DNA from: Gryganskiella cystojenkinii
Lineage: Eukaryota; Mortierellomycota; Mortierellomycetes; Mortierellales; Mortierellaceae
Assembly: GCA_015852425.1 (NCBI GenBank)
Contig: JAAAIG010000607.1
Location: 1-24,237 of the forward strand
Length of the DNA stretch: 24,237 nucleotides
Direction of reading: 5' to 3'
Below are positions 10,662-20,826 of this stretch, in pieces (positions within the stretch are counted from its first letter, which is position 1; each line of letters begins with the position of its first letter). Under the pieces are notes generated by a model. It was not told where the DNA came from, ran no database searches, and saw only the letters and a list, made by a program, of their open reading frames with translations. The position numbers and the translations under genes were made by a program.

Positions 10662-11812
10662 ATGGCCCCATCTCAGCCAGGGCAACATGACGACCGCAAG
10701 ACCTCCTTGGGTTCAACCTCAACCGCGTCTTTTTCTTCATCCAGAATGACCCAGCCATCAGCGTCAGCCCATGTTGACCAACAACAGCAGCGCCCCTTTC
10801 CCGAGTCCTCCACCCCGGGTTCCTCCAACGACGACAGACGACCCTCTGTAGGATCTGGCTATTTCGGTCGTACTATCAGCGAAAGCAGTATCACCGCCTC
10901 GTCACCCTCTATCATTCGTTCTCCAGGTCATATCCAGGAAGATCTTGAACGTCAACAACGACCATACCTGGGCAACACCAACGGCAATCTCAATAATAAC
11001 GGTATGGTCAACGGGAATGCGCACAGCAACGCTAACGGTAACGGTAACGGTATTAGCAGCAGCAACATCAACAACAACTCTGTCCGGACCCATCCGCTTG
11101 ATCCACCCTCGACCTCTTCGTCGGCCTCGCATACAGGTAACCGTCGCAAACCTGCCAAGGAAACCAACGAATCCAGTCTTTTGTCCTTTTTCCGATCCTC
11201 ATCGCGACCTCCGTCGCCCGACCTGCTAGACACCTTCTACAGTAACAGTCATACGCGCAAGACCTCCTTTTCCGGCCATGGTCCTCCCCATGGCAGTAGC
11301 AACAATCTCAACTCCAGGAGTAATCCTGCCACGTCCGGGTCATTCGGCAGTGCCTACACTGGGAGCAGTAGCAGTACGGCGCTCAATAGCAATATGACTG
11401 GCGTTCAACAGCACTTCAATGGGCCGCTCTATACCCCGTCGGAGCAGGGACGTCGCCGATCGATTGAGACGTACTCGAGAACACCATCGCCTGACCGTTT
11501 AGCAGAGCAGCAAGGTCAATCAAGACAACCACATCAAGGCACAAGGCGAGCTTTGCCAACAACACCCCCACCACAGCAAGCTCGCCCACATCAAAAGACA
11601 GACTCGATCAAGAGTGCTATAGAGGCACAGCATCGCCGAACAAAGTCGACAGACTTTGGTGACATGTATGGCAAGCAGCGAACCTCAGATCAAGACCATC
11701 AAAGTCATATTGCGAGTCCTGCAAAACAACCAAAGATATCCATCTTGAATAGCTTGAATCTGTTCAAGAAGAGGAACCATCACAATATCTCCCACTCTAG
11801 CCGTCAACAACA

Positions 11813-11844
<32 letters not shown>

Positions 11845-14800
11845 AGCAGCAGCAACAACAACTTCAACAACAGCAAATGAGCCAACAACAGCAACACTAC
11901 CTTCAGCACCAGTACCAGACCCAGAGTGAACGTAAGTGGACAGATATTGCACAACCCAGTACGTGATTTGGATACAATTTGCCTCCATCTTGCTTTAACA
12001 GCTAACAACTAAAATAGCAATAACACATTGAGGCTTGAAACAATGGTCGTGATTCGCATTCTCAATCGCTCTCAAAGTCCTCGCCCATCTTAATTTTATA
12101 TTTTCTTGTGTTTTATATGTATTTCGTTCTTAGGATCGCGCAAATGCTCTGCGGACGATCAACATCTTATGTCGCCCCCTCCCAGCTCCTATCAGCATGC
12201 GTTCTCAATGACCCTATTCCCAGACATCGATAACCAGTCTCAGTCCCAAAGCGGATTTGATAGAAGAAATGGTAGCGATGGCAGCGATACTCAACGGGCA
12301 TACATTGCTGGAGGAAAGAAAGGTTCTAGAAAAGAGATGAATGGGGTAAGCACTATGACAAGACCTTTTTTTTTAGGAAAACGCAATATGAGCTTGGAGG
12401 AGATTCTTACATTTACTTTTGGATTTACCTGGGCATTTTCAATTTTTATTACCTAGGATTCACTCTTCTCTAGTTTTGTTGGTGAGAAAACAACCTAACC
12501 TGTGCTGGTGCAAAGCTCAAATGCAGCATAAAGCTCTGTATATCTAACCCATATTCTTAATTTTCGACAATGTTTAGTGGATCTTCGAGATATGACAGGC
12601 ATCAAAGAACAGAATCACTGGCTCCCGCACTCACCAGCTGGAGGTGGTTCAGAGACCTGGCTTGCTCCTGAGAGTTGGGGTGTCCAGCCTCCTGCGATAT
12701 CGGCCCCTGGGTTACCTCGGTCTCTGGCATTGACACCCGAGGATGTGACATCCGAGGATCTGGATCAAAGCGACTATGAAAATTGGGACTATGGAAAGAA
12801 GAAACTGTCAACCATCAGGATTTTCCGCGCCGACACCACTTATACAACTGTGAACTGTGTCTCAAACATAACTGCAAGCGAACTGAGCACTCTCCTCAGC
12901 AAAAAGATTTTCAAGCCTGACCCCTCCAAGTACCACCTCTATATGCTCAGGAACAATATTGGTAAGTATACTGCGAACCTCGACAAGACAACAACGCGAG
13001 AAACTCTTACTTACAATTGATCCATTGTCCTTTATTTAGTCCGCCAGCTTGGTCCTCGCGAGCAGCCGTTGAAGATATTGACCAAATATTTGCTACAGTT
13101 CGGATACACCGATCAGGATAAACTGGAGGAGCTAACTGGAAAAGACAACAGCTTTATTTGCCGATTCACATTTGCTGAGAACGGTGCGCCATTAACGACA
13201 GTAAGACGGCGACGAACCGATATACTAATTGACTAAACATACATGATTCTGAACGTGCCACTATTAACCACAAGGGCCTTCTCATCTTTTTCATCTTTTT
13301 CATCTTTTTCATCTTTTCGTGCCATTTTCTTCACTTAAGGAGGCAGACTTTCCAGAATACACCAACTACGCCGATGTTAACCTGCAGCGACGCTGTCTAC
13401 CCACGGTGCCCATCTTTTTGTACTCTCGAGCCAAGGATATTGTCCGTCTGAACATTTCTCATAATCAAAGGATGGATTTGCCATTGGATTTTGTTCAAAA
13501 CTGTAGCGTGCTCAGGGAGCTCTACATGGCTTACAACGACCTAGATCGCGTGCCGAGCAATGTCCGATCAATCGCTCACCTTCAAGTGCTAGATCTAAGG
13601 GGGAACCGAATCAAGGATCTGGGGAAGGCCTGCCTTGAAAATGCCAGGGAGCTGGGTACACTTTATTTACAGAGCAACCTCCTGGAGACCATTCCCGAGG
13701 CCTTCCAGTCTTTCGAAATTCTGCGAATCTTGAATCTTTCCAGTAACAACCTTGCAAGAGTCCCAATGACACTCTTCAAGATCCCGTCTCTGGAGGAACT
13801 CGACCTGAGCTTTAATGACATTGCAGAGATTCCCGACGAAATTGGTCAATTGGTGCGGCTCCAAAAACTCTCCTTGTTTGGTAACAGGATAGGGCCATAC
13901 CTACCCACCGCGATGGAGAAACTTGTTCGCCTCCGTATACTAGATATTCGACAAAACGGCATCCTGAACCTGGATTCTGTAAACGATTTGCCGTCTTTGG
14001 AAGAGTTGCTCGTAGATTACAACACAAACGTGATCCTCAACAACTCGTTCAAGTCTCTGGTCCGTCTCTCGATCTTCAAGTGCAGCATGGCTGATATAAG
14101 TCTGCGGTCATCTGGCGATAGTCTTTCGTACCTGGATGTCTCGTTTAACAGGCTCTCCAACCTGCCCTCGACTCTGTTTGAACACTTACGCAGTTTGGAT
14201 ACACTGAAATTGGACAACAACAGCATTAGCTCTATTCCGGGCACGATTGGCCAGCTCAAGCGTCTGAGATACCTGTCTATCGCCAACAACCTCCTGTCGA
14301 CCTTGCCCGAAGAAATTGGGCACATGGACGCTTTAATCGAATTGGATATCCACAGTAACAGTCTTAATGAGTTGCCTGCTGCAATTTGGAAGTGTTCGTT
14401 GATCTCGCTAAATGTTTCCTCCAACCTCCTCGATGCCTTTCCGGATCCACCCAAAGTTTGGTCATCTGGACCCAACGACGGACCTCTCTCTACCTCCTCA
14501 TCAACCGCAACTCTGTGCGAGGCGGATCCTGCTCAAAGTTCGCCTTTGATTAATGCAGCACCTTCGCCCTCGCGGTCAAAACCTTTGCCTGCTCCACCGG
14601 CTCCGCTACAGAGTCTGCCGTCCAGTCGCGCACCGTTTACGCCTCCCCTTGGACACTCTCTACTCAGTCTGTATCTAGGTGACAATCGTCTACCAGATGA
14701 GGTTCTGTATCCTCTATCGTTTTTCAAGAATCTGCGGGTACTGAATCTCGGCCACAACTATATTGCGGAGATCCCTCGGGGCAAGATTCCAAACCCAGGA

Positions 14801-17684
14801 CACATCTTGGAACTCTACCTCAGCGGCAATCAGCTTACCAACCTGCCCGCCGAAGACATTGAACGCCTGCGCAACCTTCGAGTCCTACACGTCAACGGCA
14901 ACAAACTCACGACCCTCCCAGCAGAGCTAGGAAAAATCAATCGTCTCGGTGTTCTGGATGTCGGATGCAACACTCTCAAGTACAACATTTCGAATTGGCC
15001 GTATGACTGGAACTGGTACGATATATCAAAAAAATATGGTTGTTATTATTTGTCTGATGAGCTCCAATGACTGCACGGCATTAACTCTGCATTATTGTGC
15101 ATGAATATCTATCACGAAAAACTATAGGAACTGGAACTTGGAGCTGAAGTATCTTAACATGTCGGGAAACAAACGATTGCAGATCAAACGTCAGTCTGGA
15201 GACGCTGTACCAGCCGCGGCATCAAGACCAGGAAATCTGTCAGAATTTGGAAATCTTACACGCCTCCGGATCCTTGGACTGATGGATGTCACCATTACCG
15301 ACAATGTACCCGAGGACTCTGTCGAGCGGCGCGTGCGCACATCCATGTCGACGCTGCACAACATGTCGTACGGAATGGCGGACACATTGGGCGAAGACGA
15401 AAATCTCTGTATCTGGGATTTAGTTCATCCGAAGTTTCAGACCAAAGAAGATGAGAGCTTGTTCGGCTTATTCGATGGTCGAAGTGACCGATACCGCTCC
15501 AGCTCCAGCATGACTAGCCATCTCAAAGATCGGTTTGGGTCCTGTCTAAAGATCGAGCTTGAGAAACTGGAAGGTGCAGACACTGTGGTTAGTGCCCTGC
15601 GAAGGACATTCTTGGGCTTGGATCGGGAATTGTGGTCGCTTGCGCAGGATGACGACGGCAAAGGCGGCGCTTCGGCTCTTGTCGCTTATGTCAAGGGTAC
15701 AACATTGTATTCTGCCAACGTCGGCGATGCCATCGCCGTCCTCGTCAGGAAATCCGACAGCTTTGAGGTTATCTCTCAGAAACATATTCCATGGAATCCA
15801 ACCGAGGCCTCAAGGATTAAGCGTTCCGGTGGTTTTGTCACCGAAAAGGGCCTGCTTAATGGCGAACTGGACATCTCTCGGTCGTTTGGACAGTATAATT
15901 TGGTGCCGGTTGTGAACTCGAATCCGTATATTGAGACAACAACACTGTCGGAGGACGACGACTTTTTGATCATGGCTTCGAGTGCATTCTGGGATGTCAT
16001 GTCCTATAGCACAGCCGTGGACATTGCCAAGTCTGCCAAGCGAGATTACAATCAGGATCTCATGTTTGCTTCTCATAAGCTGCGTGACATTGCCATTTCC
16101 TACGGGGCTAAGGAACACATGGTCGTCATGCTTATTGGAGTCGGAGATCTTTTCACGAAGAAAGAAGAGATCTCGGAAACGTCCGAATATCACCAGCAGA
16201 ACTTCAAGCGACCCAAAGCTCCTGAAGGACCAGCCGACGCCGTAAGTTTTCAAATACCCTCGTTTCGTTCCCTTGTTTCTGTTTTGCTGGCTGCTTAACA
16301 TCCCTTTAAGCCGAATTATTAACATGCCTCGCTTGCTTAATCTAGTGGAGATACCTAAAGCCCGAAATTGAGCCACCTCAGGGTGCTGTAGCTATGGTCT
16401 TTACGGATATCAAGAACTCTACCAAACTTTGGGAGAATCACCAGACAGGAATGGCCTTGGCGATCAAGGAGCATTTCAACATTATGCGTCGACAACTTCG
16501 GTTGATTGGTGGTTATGAGGTCAAGAACGAAGGCGATGCACTGATGGCCTCTTTCTCTAGTGTGCTGGCGGCCATGCTTTGGTGCTTTAAGGTACAGGAG
16601 CTGCTTGTGATGGCTGATTGGCCTCAAGACATTTTGGAATCTATGGAGTGCAAGGCCCTCTATGCGGACTCTGATCCAAACCAACCGATGTACCGAGGCC
16701 TGTCTGTCCGTATGGGAATCCATTGGGGTCCATGTCTCAGTGAACGAGACGCGGTGACTCGCCGAATGGATTACTATGGACCCATGGTGAACAAGGCAGC
16801 AAGAATCTGTGACTCTGCAGACGGCGGAGAGATCTTTGTGAGCAGTGACGCTTTTAGTGAGATGCAACACGTATTGTCCGACCCTGACATCGAACAGAGC
16901 GACTCTCCTCACGCGGAGCATGTGCGCGAGCTGAATAAGCAGGGCTTCCGTGTAATTGAGCTTGGAGAGAGGAAACTGAAGGGTCTGGAAACACCAGACA
17001 ACATTCATTTAATCTGCTCCGCCCTTTTGGTCGGCCGTTTGACCATGAATCCGCTTAAAGTCATTCCTGGTACACCTGTTCTTGAATCGGTGAGTGATGT
17101 CGACTACATTCTCTTCTTTTTTAATCTTTATTTCATCGTCACTTTCTTTCCTTTGCCTCTAACTCGACATTGAAAATGATGATTGAAATTAGATGGTGGA
17201 AAGCACAGTGGCCTTGGATCCTACGTCTGTTCGCGCTCTTCAATTGATTTGTTTGCGGCTAGAGAGATTAGTATCAGGTTCGACAGCGCAACACGGTCGG
17301 GCGCCGGAGGAGAGTCTCGCACTACTCCTGCTGCCGATCAAGGACAATGCAGATCAGGACGACCTTTCGCGCATTGCTGAGAATCTCATAAGCCGGATAG
17401 AGGTAAGAACCTCGGTTGGCGTTTAATAACGATACATGTTCGGACGTGGACAGCGGTAAAAAAAATCCCCTGGTAGCCTGTGCTAAAAGATGGTTTTTAC
17501 GCTCTTTAATTGTTCTTTAATTTAGAATTGCTTCTCGCAGCTGTACATGTCGAAGTCGGGTCATTTTGTAGACGTGTTCGAATCCCTAGGACGAGCTATT
17601 GAAACAGACCCAAGCTACATCTTGCGTGCCCTGCAGATGTATGTTTCCATCATGGGTGGGCTGGACTCGCCCAGTCTTTTGTGA
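10662..17684 (+). CDS. CYR1: Adenylate cyclase, fungal CYR1 type
   Basis: Ten exons (10662-11931, 12134-12345, 12457-12481, 12578-12961, 13040-13200, 13340-15015, 15128-16241, 16346-17089, 17193-17402, 17526-17684), all GT-AG and in phase, encode 1984 aa (yeast Cyr1 is 2026). It makes cAMP from ATP at the plasma membrane, feeding PKA. Order: a disordered Ser/Asn/Gln N-terminus with polyQ at 382-400; a G-alpha-binding-like motif at about 495-511 (SLFSSFVVDLRDMTGI); a Ras-associating domain at about 578-680; many leucine-rich repeats (about 690-1290, ending at WPYDWNWNWNLELKYLN); a PP2C-like domain (about 1320-1585) that lacks the usual DGHxG and DGLWD motifs; and a class III cyclase catalytic domain from about 1627. 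There both metal-binding Asp residues (FTDIKNS D1635, EGDALMASF D1678) and YYGPMVNKAARI are present. The last about 100 residues resemble the conserved fungal cyclase tail. Downstream comes SKP1. Confidence 0.95.
11805..11861 (+). repeat. CAA/CAG tract coding 19 glutamines in adenylate cyclase
   Basis: Mixed CAA and CAG codons encode Gln382-400, followed by shorter Gln runs to about 11900. Codon interruption suggests selection or slower slippage compared with a pure CAG run. Confidence 0.9.
12457..12481 (+). other. 25-nt microexon of adenylate cyclase
   Basis: This short segment lies between ...ACCTAG and GTGAGA. It has length 3n+1 and joins exon 2 (phase 0) to exon 4 (needing two bases). 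It codes for DSLFSSFV, completing the motif that continues VDLRDMTGI in the next exon. Without it the reading phase across exons 2 and 4 breaks. Confidence 0.75.
13282..13317. repeat. 10-bp tandem repeat in adenylate cyclase intron 5
   Basis: About three and a half copies of TCATCTTTTT form the pyrimidine tract 22 nt before the acceptor of exon 6 (13340). Confidence 0.85.
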
Positions 17685-17829
17685 AGGAATTAGATAGATA
17701 GAAACCCACATCAATACAATCGCTTGACTGGTTGCGCCTCCAATCTTACCTGCCTTTGTTGGTTTCTGTGGCAAGAAAATGACGACAGAAATGAGAAATG
17801 AGAGCCCCCTTTCAAAGGCTATGAAGGTC

Positions 17830-17838
17830 TTTGCCACC
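17830..17838 (-). promoter_or_regulatory. PACE-like motif GGTGGCAAA
   Basis: The plus strand reads TTTGCCACC, the exact reverse complement of the yeast proteasome-associated control element GGTGGCAAA bound by Rpn4. It sits 129 bp upstream of the SKP1 TATA box. A one-mismatch version (AGTGGCAAA) occurs at 17908-17916. Function in this fungus is inference. Confidence 0.4.
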
Positions 17839-17905
17839 GCCAACTAGGTCGTGGTGTCGAGTGAACGCAGAGCGGCGGGCGGGGGAAAGCAGGGCGCAGT
17901 CAGTT

Positions 17906-17942
17906 GCAGTGGCAAAAAAGTTAAAGAGACCTAAGCCACTGC
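17906..17942. repeat. 8-bp inverted repeat upstream of the SKP1 TATA box
   Basis: GCAGTGGC (17906-17913) and GCCACTGC (17935-17942) are perfect inverted copies separated by 21 nt, ending 16 bp before the TATA box. It may be a paired protein-binding site or a fold in DNA; the left arm overlaps the near-PACE motif. Confidence 0.6.
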
Positions 17943-17958
17943 GACCCCCCCACGCGTC

Positions 17959-17966
17959 TATATAAA
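17959..17966 (+). promoter_or_regulatory. TATA box of SKP1
   Basis: TATATAAA lies about 95 bp before the SKP1 ATG and is followed by a strongly pyrimidine-rich leader, the usual layout of a highly expressed fungal promoter. Confidence 0.7.
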
Positions 17967-18061
17967 AAAGGAGAGGCCCTTTCATTCCTTTCATTCCTCA
18001 TATTCCTCCCTCATTCCTTCCCCCCTCTCTGCCCCCTGTCGCCTCCTCACATTCGGACAAC

Positions 18062-18541
18062 ATGACCATCACCCTCACTTCTCTCGACAACCAAGAGTTC
18101 AAGGTCGACAAGGAGGTCGCCGAGCGCTCGATTCTCATCAAGAACATGATTGAAGATGTCGGCGAGTCCGACGCACCTATTCCTCTCCCCAATGTGTCCT
18201 CTGCCGTCTTGGCAAAGGTCATCGAGTACTGTGAGCACCACCGCAACGATCCCGTCCAGGTCCAGGACGAGACCGACGATCCCCGCAAGCGCTCTAACGA
18301 TATCGAGGAGTGGGACATGAAGTTTATGCAGGTCGAACAGGAGATGCTCTTCGAGATCATCTTGGCTGCCAACTACCTTGATATCAAGCCTCTCTTGGAT
18401 GTCGGATGCAAGACTGTTGCCAACATCATTAAGGGAAAGACCCCTGAGGAGATCCGCAAGGCTTTCAACATTGTCAACGACTTTACGCCTGAGGAGGAGG
18501 CCCAGATCAAGAAGGAGAACGAGTGGGCTGAGGACCGTTAA
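18062..18541 (+). CDS. SKP1: Skp1, core adaptor of SCF ubiquitin ligases
   Basis: A single exon encodes 159 aa. Skp1 links Cul1 to F-box proteins in SCF E3 complexes and also works in other F-box assemblies such as kinetochore CBF3 in yeast. The N-terminal POZ-like domain (about 1-65) has [19 protein letters not shown] and [19 protein letters not shown]. An acidic/charged loop follows, then [20 protein letters not shown], and the C-terminal Skp1 dimerisation/F-box-binding region with [20 protein letters not shown], ending [19 protein letters not shown]. Length and ends match the family exactly. Codons strongly favour C at third positions, unlike its neighbours, which together with the TATA box suggests high expression. 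The start is the only ATG that keeps the domain complete. An F-box gene lies about 8 kb upstream. Confidence 0.98.
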   Translation: MTITLTSLDNQEFKVDKEVAERSILIKNMIEDVGESDAPIPLPNVSSAVLAKVIEYCEHHRNDPVQVQDETDDPRKRSNDIEEWDMKFMQVEQEMLFEIILAANYLDIKPLLDVGCKTVANIIKGKTPEEIRKAFNIVNDFTPEEEAQIKKENEWAEDR

Positions 18542-19101
18542 ACGATTGAACTTCGTCCTTTGGTCTCTCGCCTTGTGCTTGCCTCTGGTCGTCACTCTTT
18601 CGAATTTGTACATTACCCTTTTTTTCTTCTCCTTTTTTTTCTATGCTAAAATAAACGCTTTAAGATGCCTTCTGAGTAAACCCAAAAAAAAAAGATCGTC
18701 GGAAGGGCGTGTATGTTTTCTTGGTGTCTGGAGTGGAACCTTGGTGCTTTGAGTGAGGTTGGTGGCGCATTGCTTTTCGGCTCCTTGCCCAACTCCGTGA
18801 ATCGCCCCTTTCTCCCTTTTCTCTTTTCTCTCTTTTCTCTATCTTCTCTTTCTTCCTTCTTCTTTCTTTCTTGGCTATTCTCTCATCGTTCCTCTCTCTT
18901 CTTTCTATCTCTCTCTCCCTCTGTTTCTCCGTGTCCCTGCCTCTTTGTCTTCTGTCTCTTTTTATTTCAGGCTCCTGCATACTCTCATGGGGCTAAAGAC
19001 TGATATGGTCCTACAGAAAAAAAGTACGCCTCTATATTTTTTATTTACTTGTTCTTCCTTCCAACACTACTGTTCACACGATCCTTCCATGATCTGTCCC
19101 C
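18542..19101 (+). other. SKP1 3' UTR and leader of the Sel1-repeat gene
   Basis: About 560 bp. After the SKP1 poly(A) signal, 18800-18970 is an almost pure CT-rich tract ending in TTTATTTCAG (18970), a strong splice-acceptor context, so a 5' UTR intron of the downstream gene is possible. Open frames through the tract are Ser/Phe/Leu low complexity and not credible proteins. Confidence 0.5.
18650..18655 (+). terminator. SKP1 polyadenylation signal
   Basis: AATAAA about 110 nt after the SKP1 stop, preceded by T-rich DNA. Likely the 3' end signal. Confidence 0.55.
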
Positions 19102-20796
19102 ATGTCTCAAGTAGCCAAGATTACAAAGGCCCTGAACTGGCGCTGGACTCGGCATAAGAATGCTGCTCCCGAGGACACGGAGATCGCCACCCCACATCAC
19201 CTCTCAAGGCACTCTCAGAACTCAACGGATCTTGTTGCTCTCGATAACCTGCCAAACACATTGTCTTTGCCGGCGACTTTAAATAATCAGGAACACTCAA
19301 AGCATGGCGGGTCAAAACAGCCGCAACATTATCATCATCCCCTCTCCTTGTCGACACCTGCCGTAATACCAGCCCCTCCTCAAGTGACCTCGCGCAAACC
19401 GGAGCAGGAGCAGAGCAACCGGACCTTCCTAGATGAGTCTTGGACACAAAAGATGTTGCTCCGTCTAAGACTTCTCTCGCCATTCTCCAAAAAAAGAGCT
19501 GCCTCCACTCATCGTTTTTCCTTTAACTCGACAATATCCCGTCGAAAGATCTCCAAGTTGGCCCATCCTCACCAAGCGAACTCAATTAGCCAGCTCGGCC
19601 AAGCCAACGAGACCCAACGCAAATTTTCTTCTGAAAAGGATTATGAGTACGGAGACGCTGTCGATCTTTTGCCATTTTATGATCCCACAAAACTGGAAGA
19701 CCCGCTACCGAGGATCGTTTTCATTGCTGGCCCAGAGCACTTTTACCATCTCGCCCTTCAGCTTGAGACAAGTCCCAGGATTGAATATCAAACGCATAGC
19801 AAGGACCTATTCATTCGAGCTGCTGGACTCGGTTACGCTCCAGCTCAATTTAAACTGGGGATATGTTTCGAGCTAGGTCTGACACAGTTCTCCATGGACC
19901 CCTCACAATCCTTTGCCTGGTACGAGCGCGCTGCCCTTCAGGGCCATGCAGATGCAGAGCTGGCTGTCTCAGGCTGGTACCTGACCGGACATCCTCAAGG
20001 TTTGGAACAGTCAGAACCACTCGCTTACGAGTGGGCTTCGAAGGCGGCGCTCCGAGGCTGGTCTAAAGCGGAATACACTCTCGGTCATTACCACGAGGTC
20101 GGAATTGGCGTGCAGCAGGACCTTTCCATCGCAAAGCAATGGTACATCAAGGCTGCAGCTCGAGGGAATGAACGGGCCCTTTTAAGACTATTGGTTGGTC
20201 AAGTGGGACTTGAAGTTGACTATGCTCACCTCAAAGACGCCTTGCTGGCTCAGAACGGAACCAACCCGTACATGATTCATCAACTGGCACAATTCCACGA
20301 ACTGCGCGAATATGGCCTTGTTCCAGACGAAGATGCCGCACTCGAACTTTACATGGCCTCGGCTCAGGCAAGCTATGCTCCTGCCCAGTACAAACTCGGC
20401 GCCTGCTATGAGTTTGGGATTCTTGGTTGTCCTCAAGATCCGGTCCAAGCTGTCCACTGGTATGGTCTAGGAGCAGATAGTGGCCACGTAGAAGCCCTAC
20501 TAGCCCTCGCGGGGTTCTTTCTAGACGGAAGTGCTGGACAAGCAGCAGCTCAGAGCGATGAAGAAGCATTCAGATTTGTGAGAGCGGCGGCTCAGAGAGG
20601 AGTACCCAAGGCGGAGTATATCACCGGTTTTTTTCTGGAATACGGTCTTGGTGTCGATAGAGATACCCGCGAGGCCATGAAGTGGTATCGTCTAGCGTGT
20701 GCCAAAGGTGTTGACAGTGCAGAGCGCCGACTGAAAGAGTTGGAAAGATCGGCTGGAGCTACCTCGTCTCTGACCCCAGTCTATTCGGCCAGTTGA
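19102..20796 (+). CDS. Sel1-repeat (SLR/TPR-like) protein
   Basis: A single exon encodes 564 aa. The first about 215 residues are polar and probably disordered (His, Gln, Ser and Pro rich). From about 235 to 545 there are roughly six to seven Sel1-like repeats, each with alternating Gly/Ala helices, for example YAPAQFKLGICFELGLTQ, AQYKLGACYEFGILG, AEYTLGHYHEVGIGV and AEYITGFFLEYGLGV, each followed by a W-Y or F-region with A-x-G. SLR proteins act as scaffolds (yeast Skt5/Chs4 and Hrd3 are examples), but nothing here identifies the partner, so the role is unknown. No signal peptide is apparent. A 22-codon out-of-frame uORF (ATG at 19089) overlaps the start. The ATG at 19102 opens the frame; a spliced upstream exon is possible given the acceptor-like site at 18970. 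Confidence 0.85.
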   Translation: MSQVAKITKALNWRWTRHKNAAPEDTEIATPHHLSRHSQNSTDLVALDNLPNTLSLPATLNNQEHSKHGGSKQPQHYHHPLSLSTPAVIPAPPQVTSRKPEQEQSNRTFLDESWTQKMLLRLRLLSPFSKKRAASTHRFSFNSTISRRKISKLAHPHQANSISQLGQANETQRKFSSEKDYEYGDAVDLLPFYDPTKLEDPLPRIVFIAGPEHFYHLALQLETSPRIEYQTHSKDLFIRAAGLGYAPAQFKLGICFELGLTQFSMDPSQSFAWYERAALQGHADAELAVSGWYLTGHPQGLEQSEPLAYEWASKAALRGWSKAEYTLGHYHEVGIGVQQDLSIAKQWYIKAAARGNERALLRLLVGQVGLEVDYAHLKDALLAQNGTNPYMIHQLAQFHELREYGLVPDEDAALELYMASAQASYAPAQYKLGACYEFGILGCPQDPVQAVHWYGLGADSGHVEALLALAGFFLDGSAGQAAAQSDEEAFRFVRAAAQRGVPKAEYITGFFLEYGLGVDRDTREAMKWYRLACAKGVDSAERRLKELERSAGATSSLTPVYSAS

Positions 20797-20820
20797 AGTG
20801 CGCGTACGAAAGATGTTATC

Positions 20821-20826
20821 AATAAA
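20821..20826 (+). terminator. Putative polyadenylation signal of the Sel1-repeat gene
   Basis: AATAAA only 25 nt past the stop. It would give a very short 3' UTR; usage uncertain. Confidence 0.4.

Larger units (their letters stand above)
17685..18061 (+). promoter_or_regulatory. Intergenic region with SKP1 promoter
   Basis: This 377-bp region follows the adenylate cyclase stop and leads into SKP1. It contains an exact PACE-type 9-mer, an inverted repeat next to a near-PACE site, a TATA box and a CT-rich leader just before the ATG. No other gene is seen. Confidence 0.65.

Noticed and set aside
10902..11233. Minus-strand frames of 76 and 93 codons within adenylate cyclase exon 1
   Set aside because: They are antisense shadows of a low-complexity coding exon; the Leu and Val runs come from the complement of Asn/Gln codons.
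18047..18613. 188-codon frame antisense to SKP1
   Set aside because: It exactly covers the highly C-biased SKP1 codons, so the long open frame is a codon-usage artefact.
18713..19003. 96-codon plus-strand frame between SKP1 and the Sel1-repeat gene
   Set aside because: Its protein is mostly Ser/Phe/Leu low complexity translated from a CT-rich tract and has no family resemblance.
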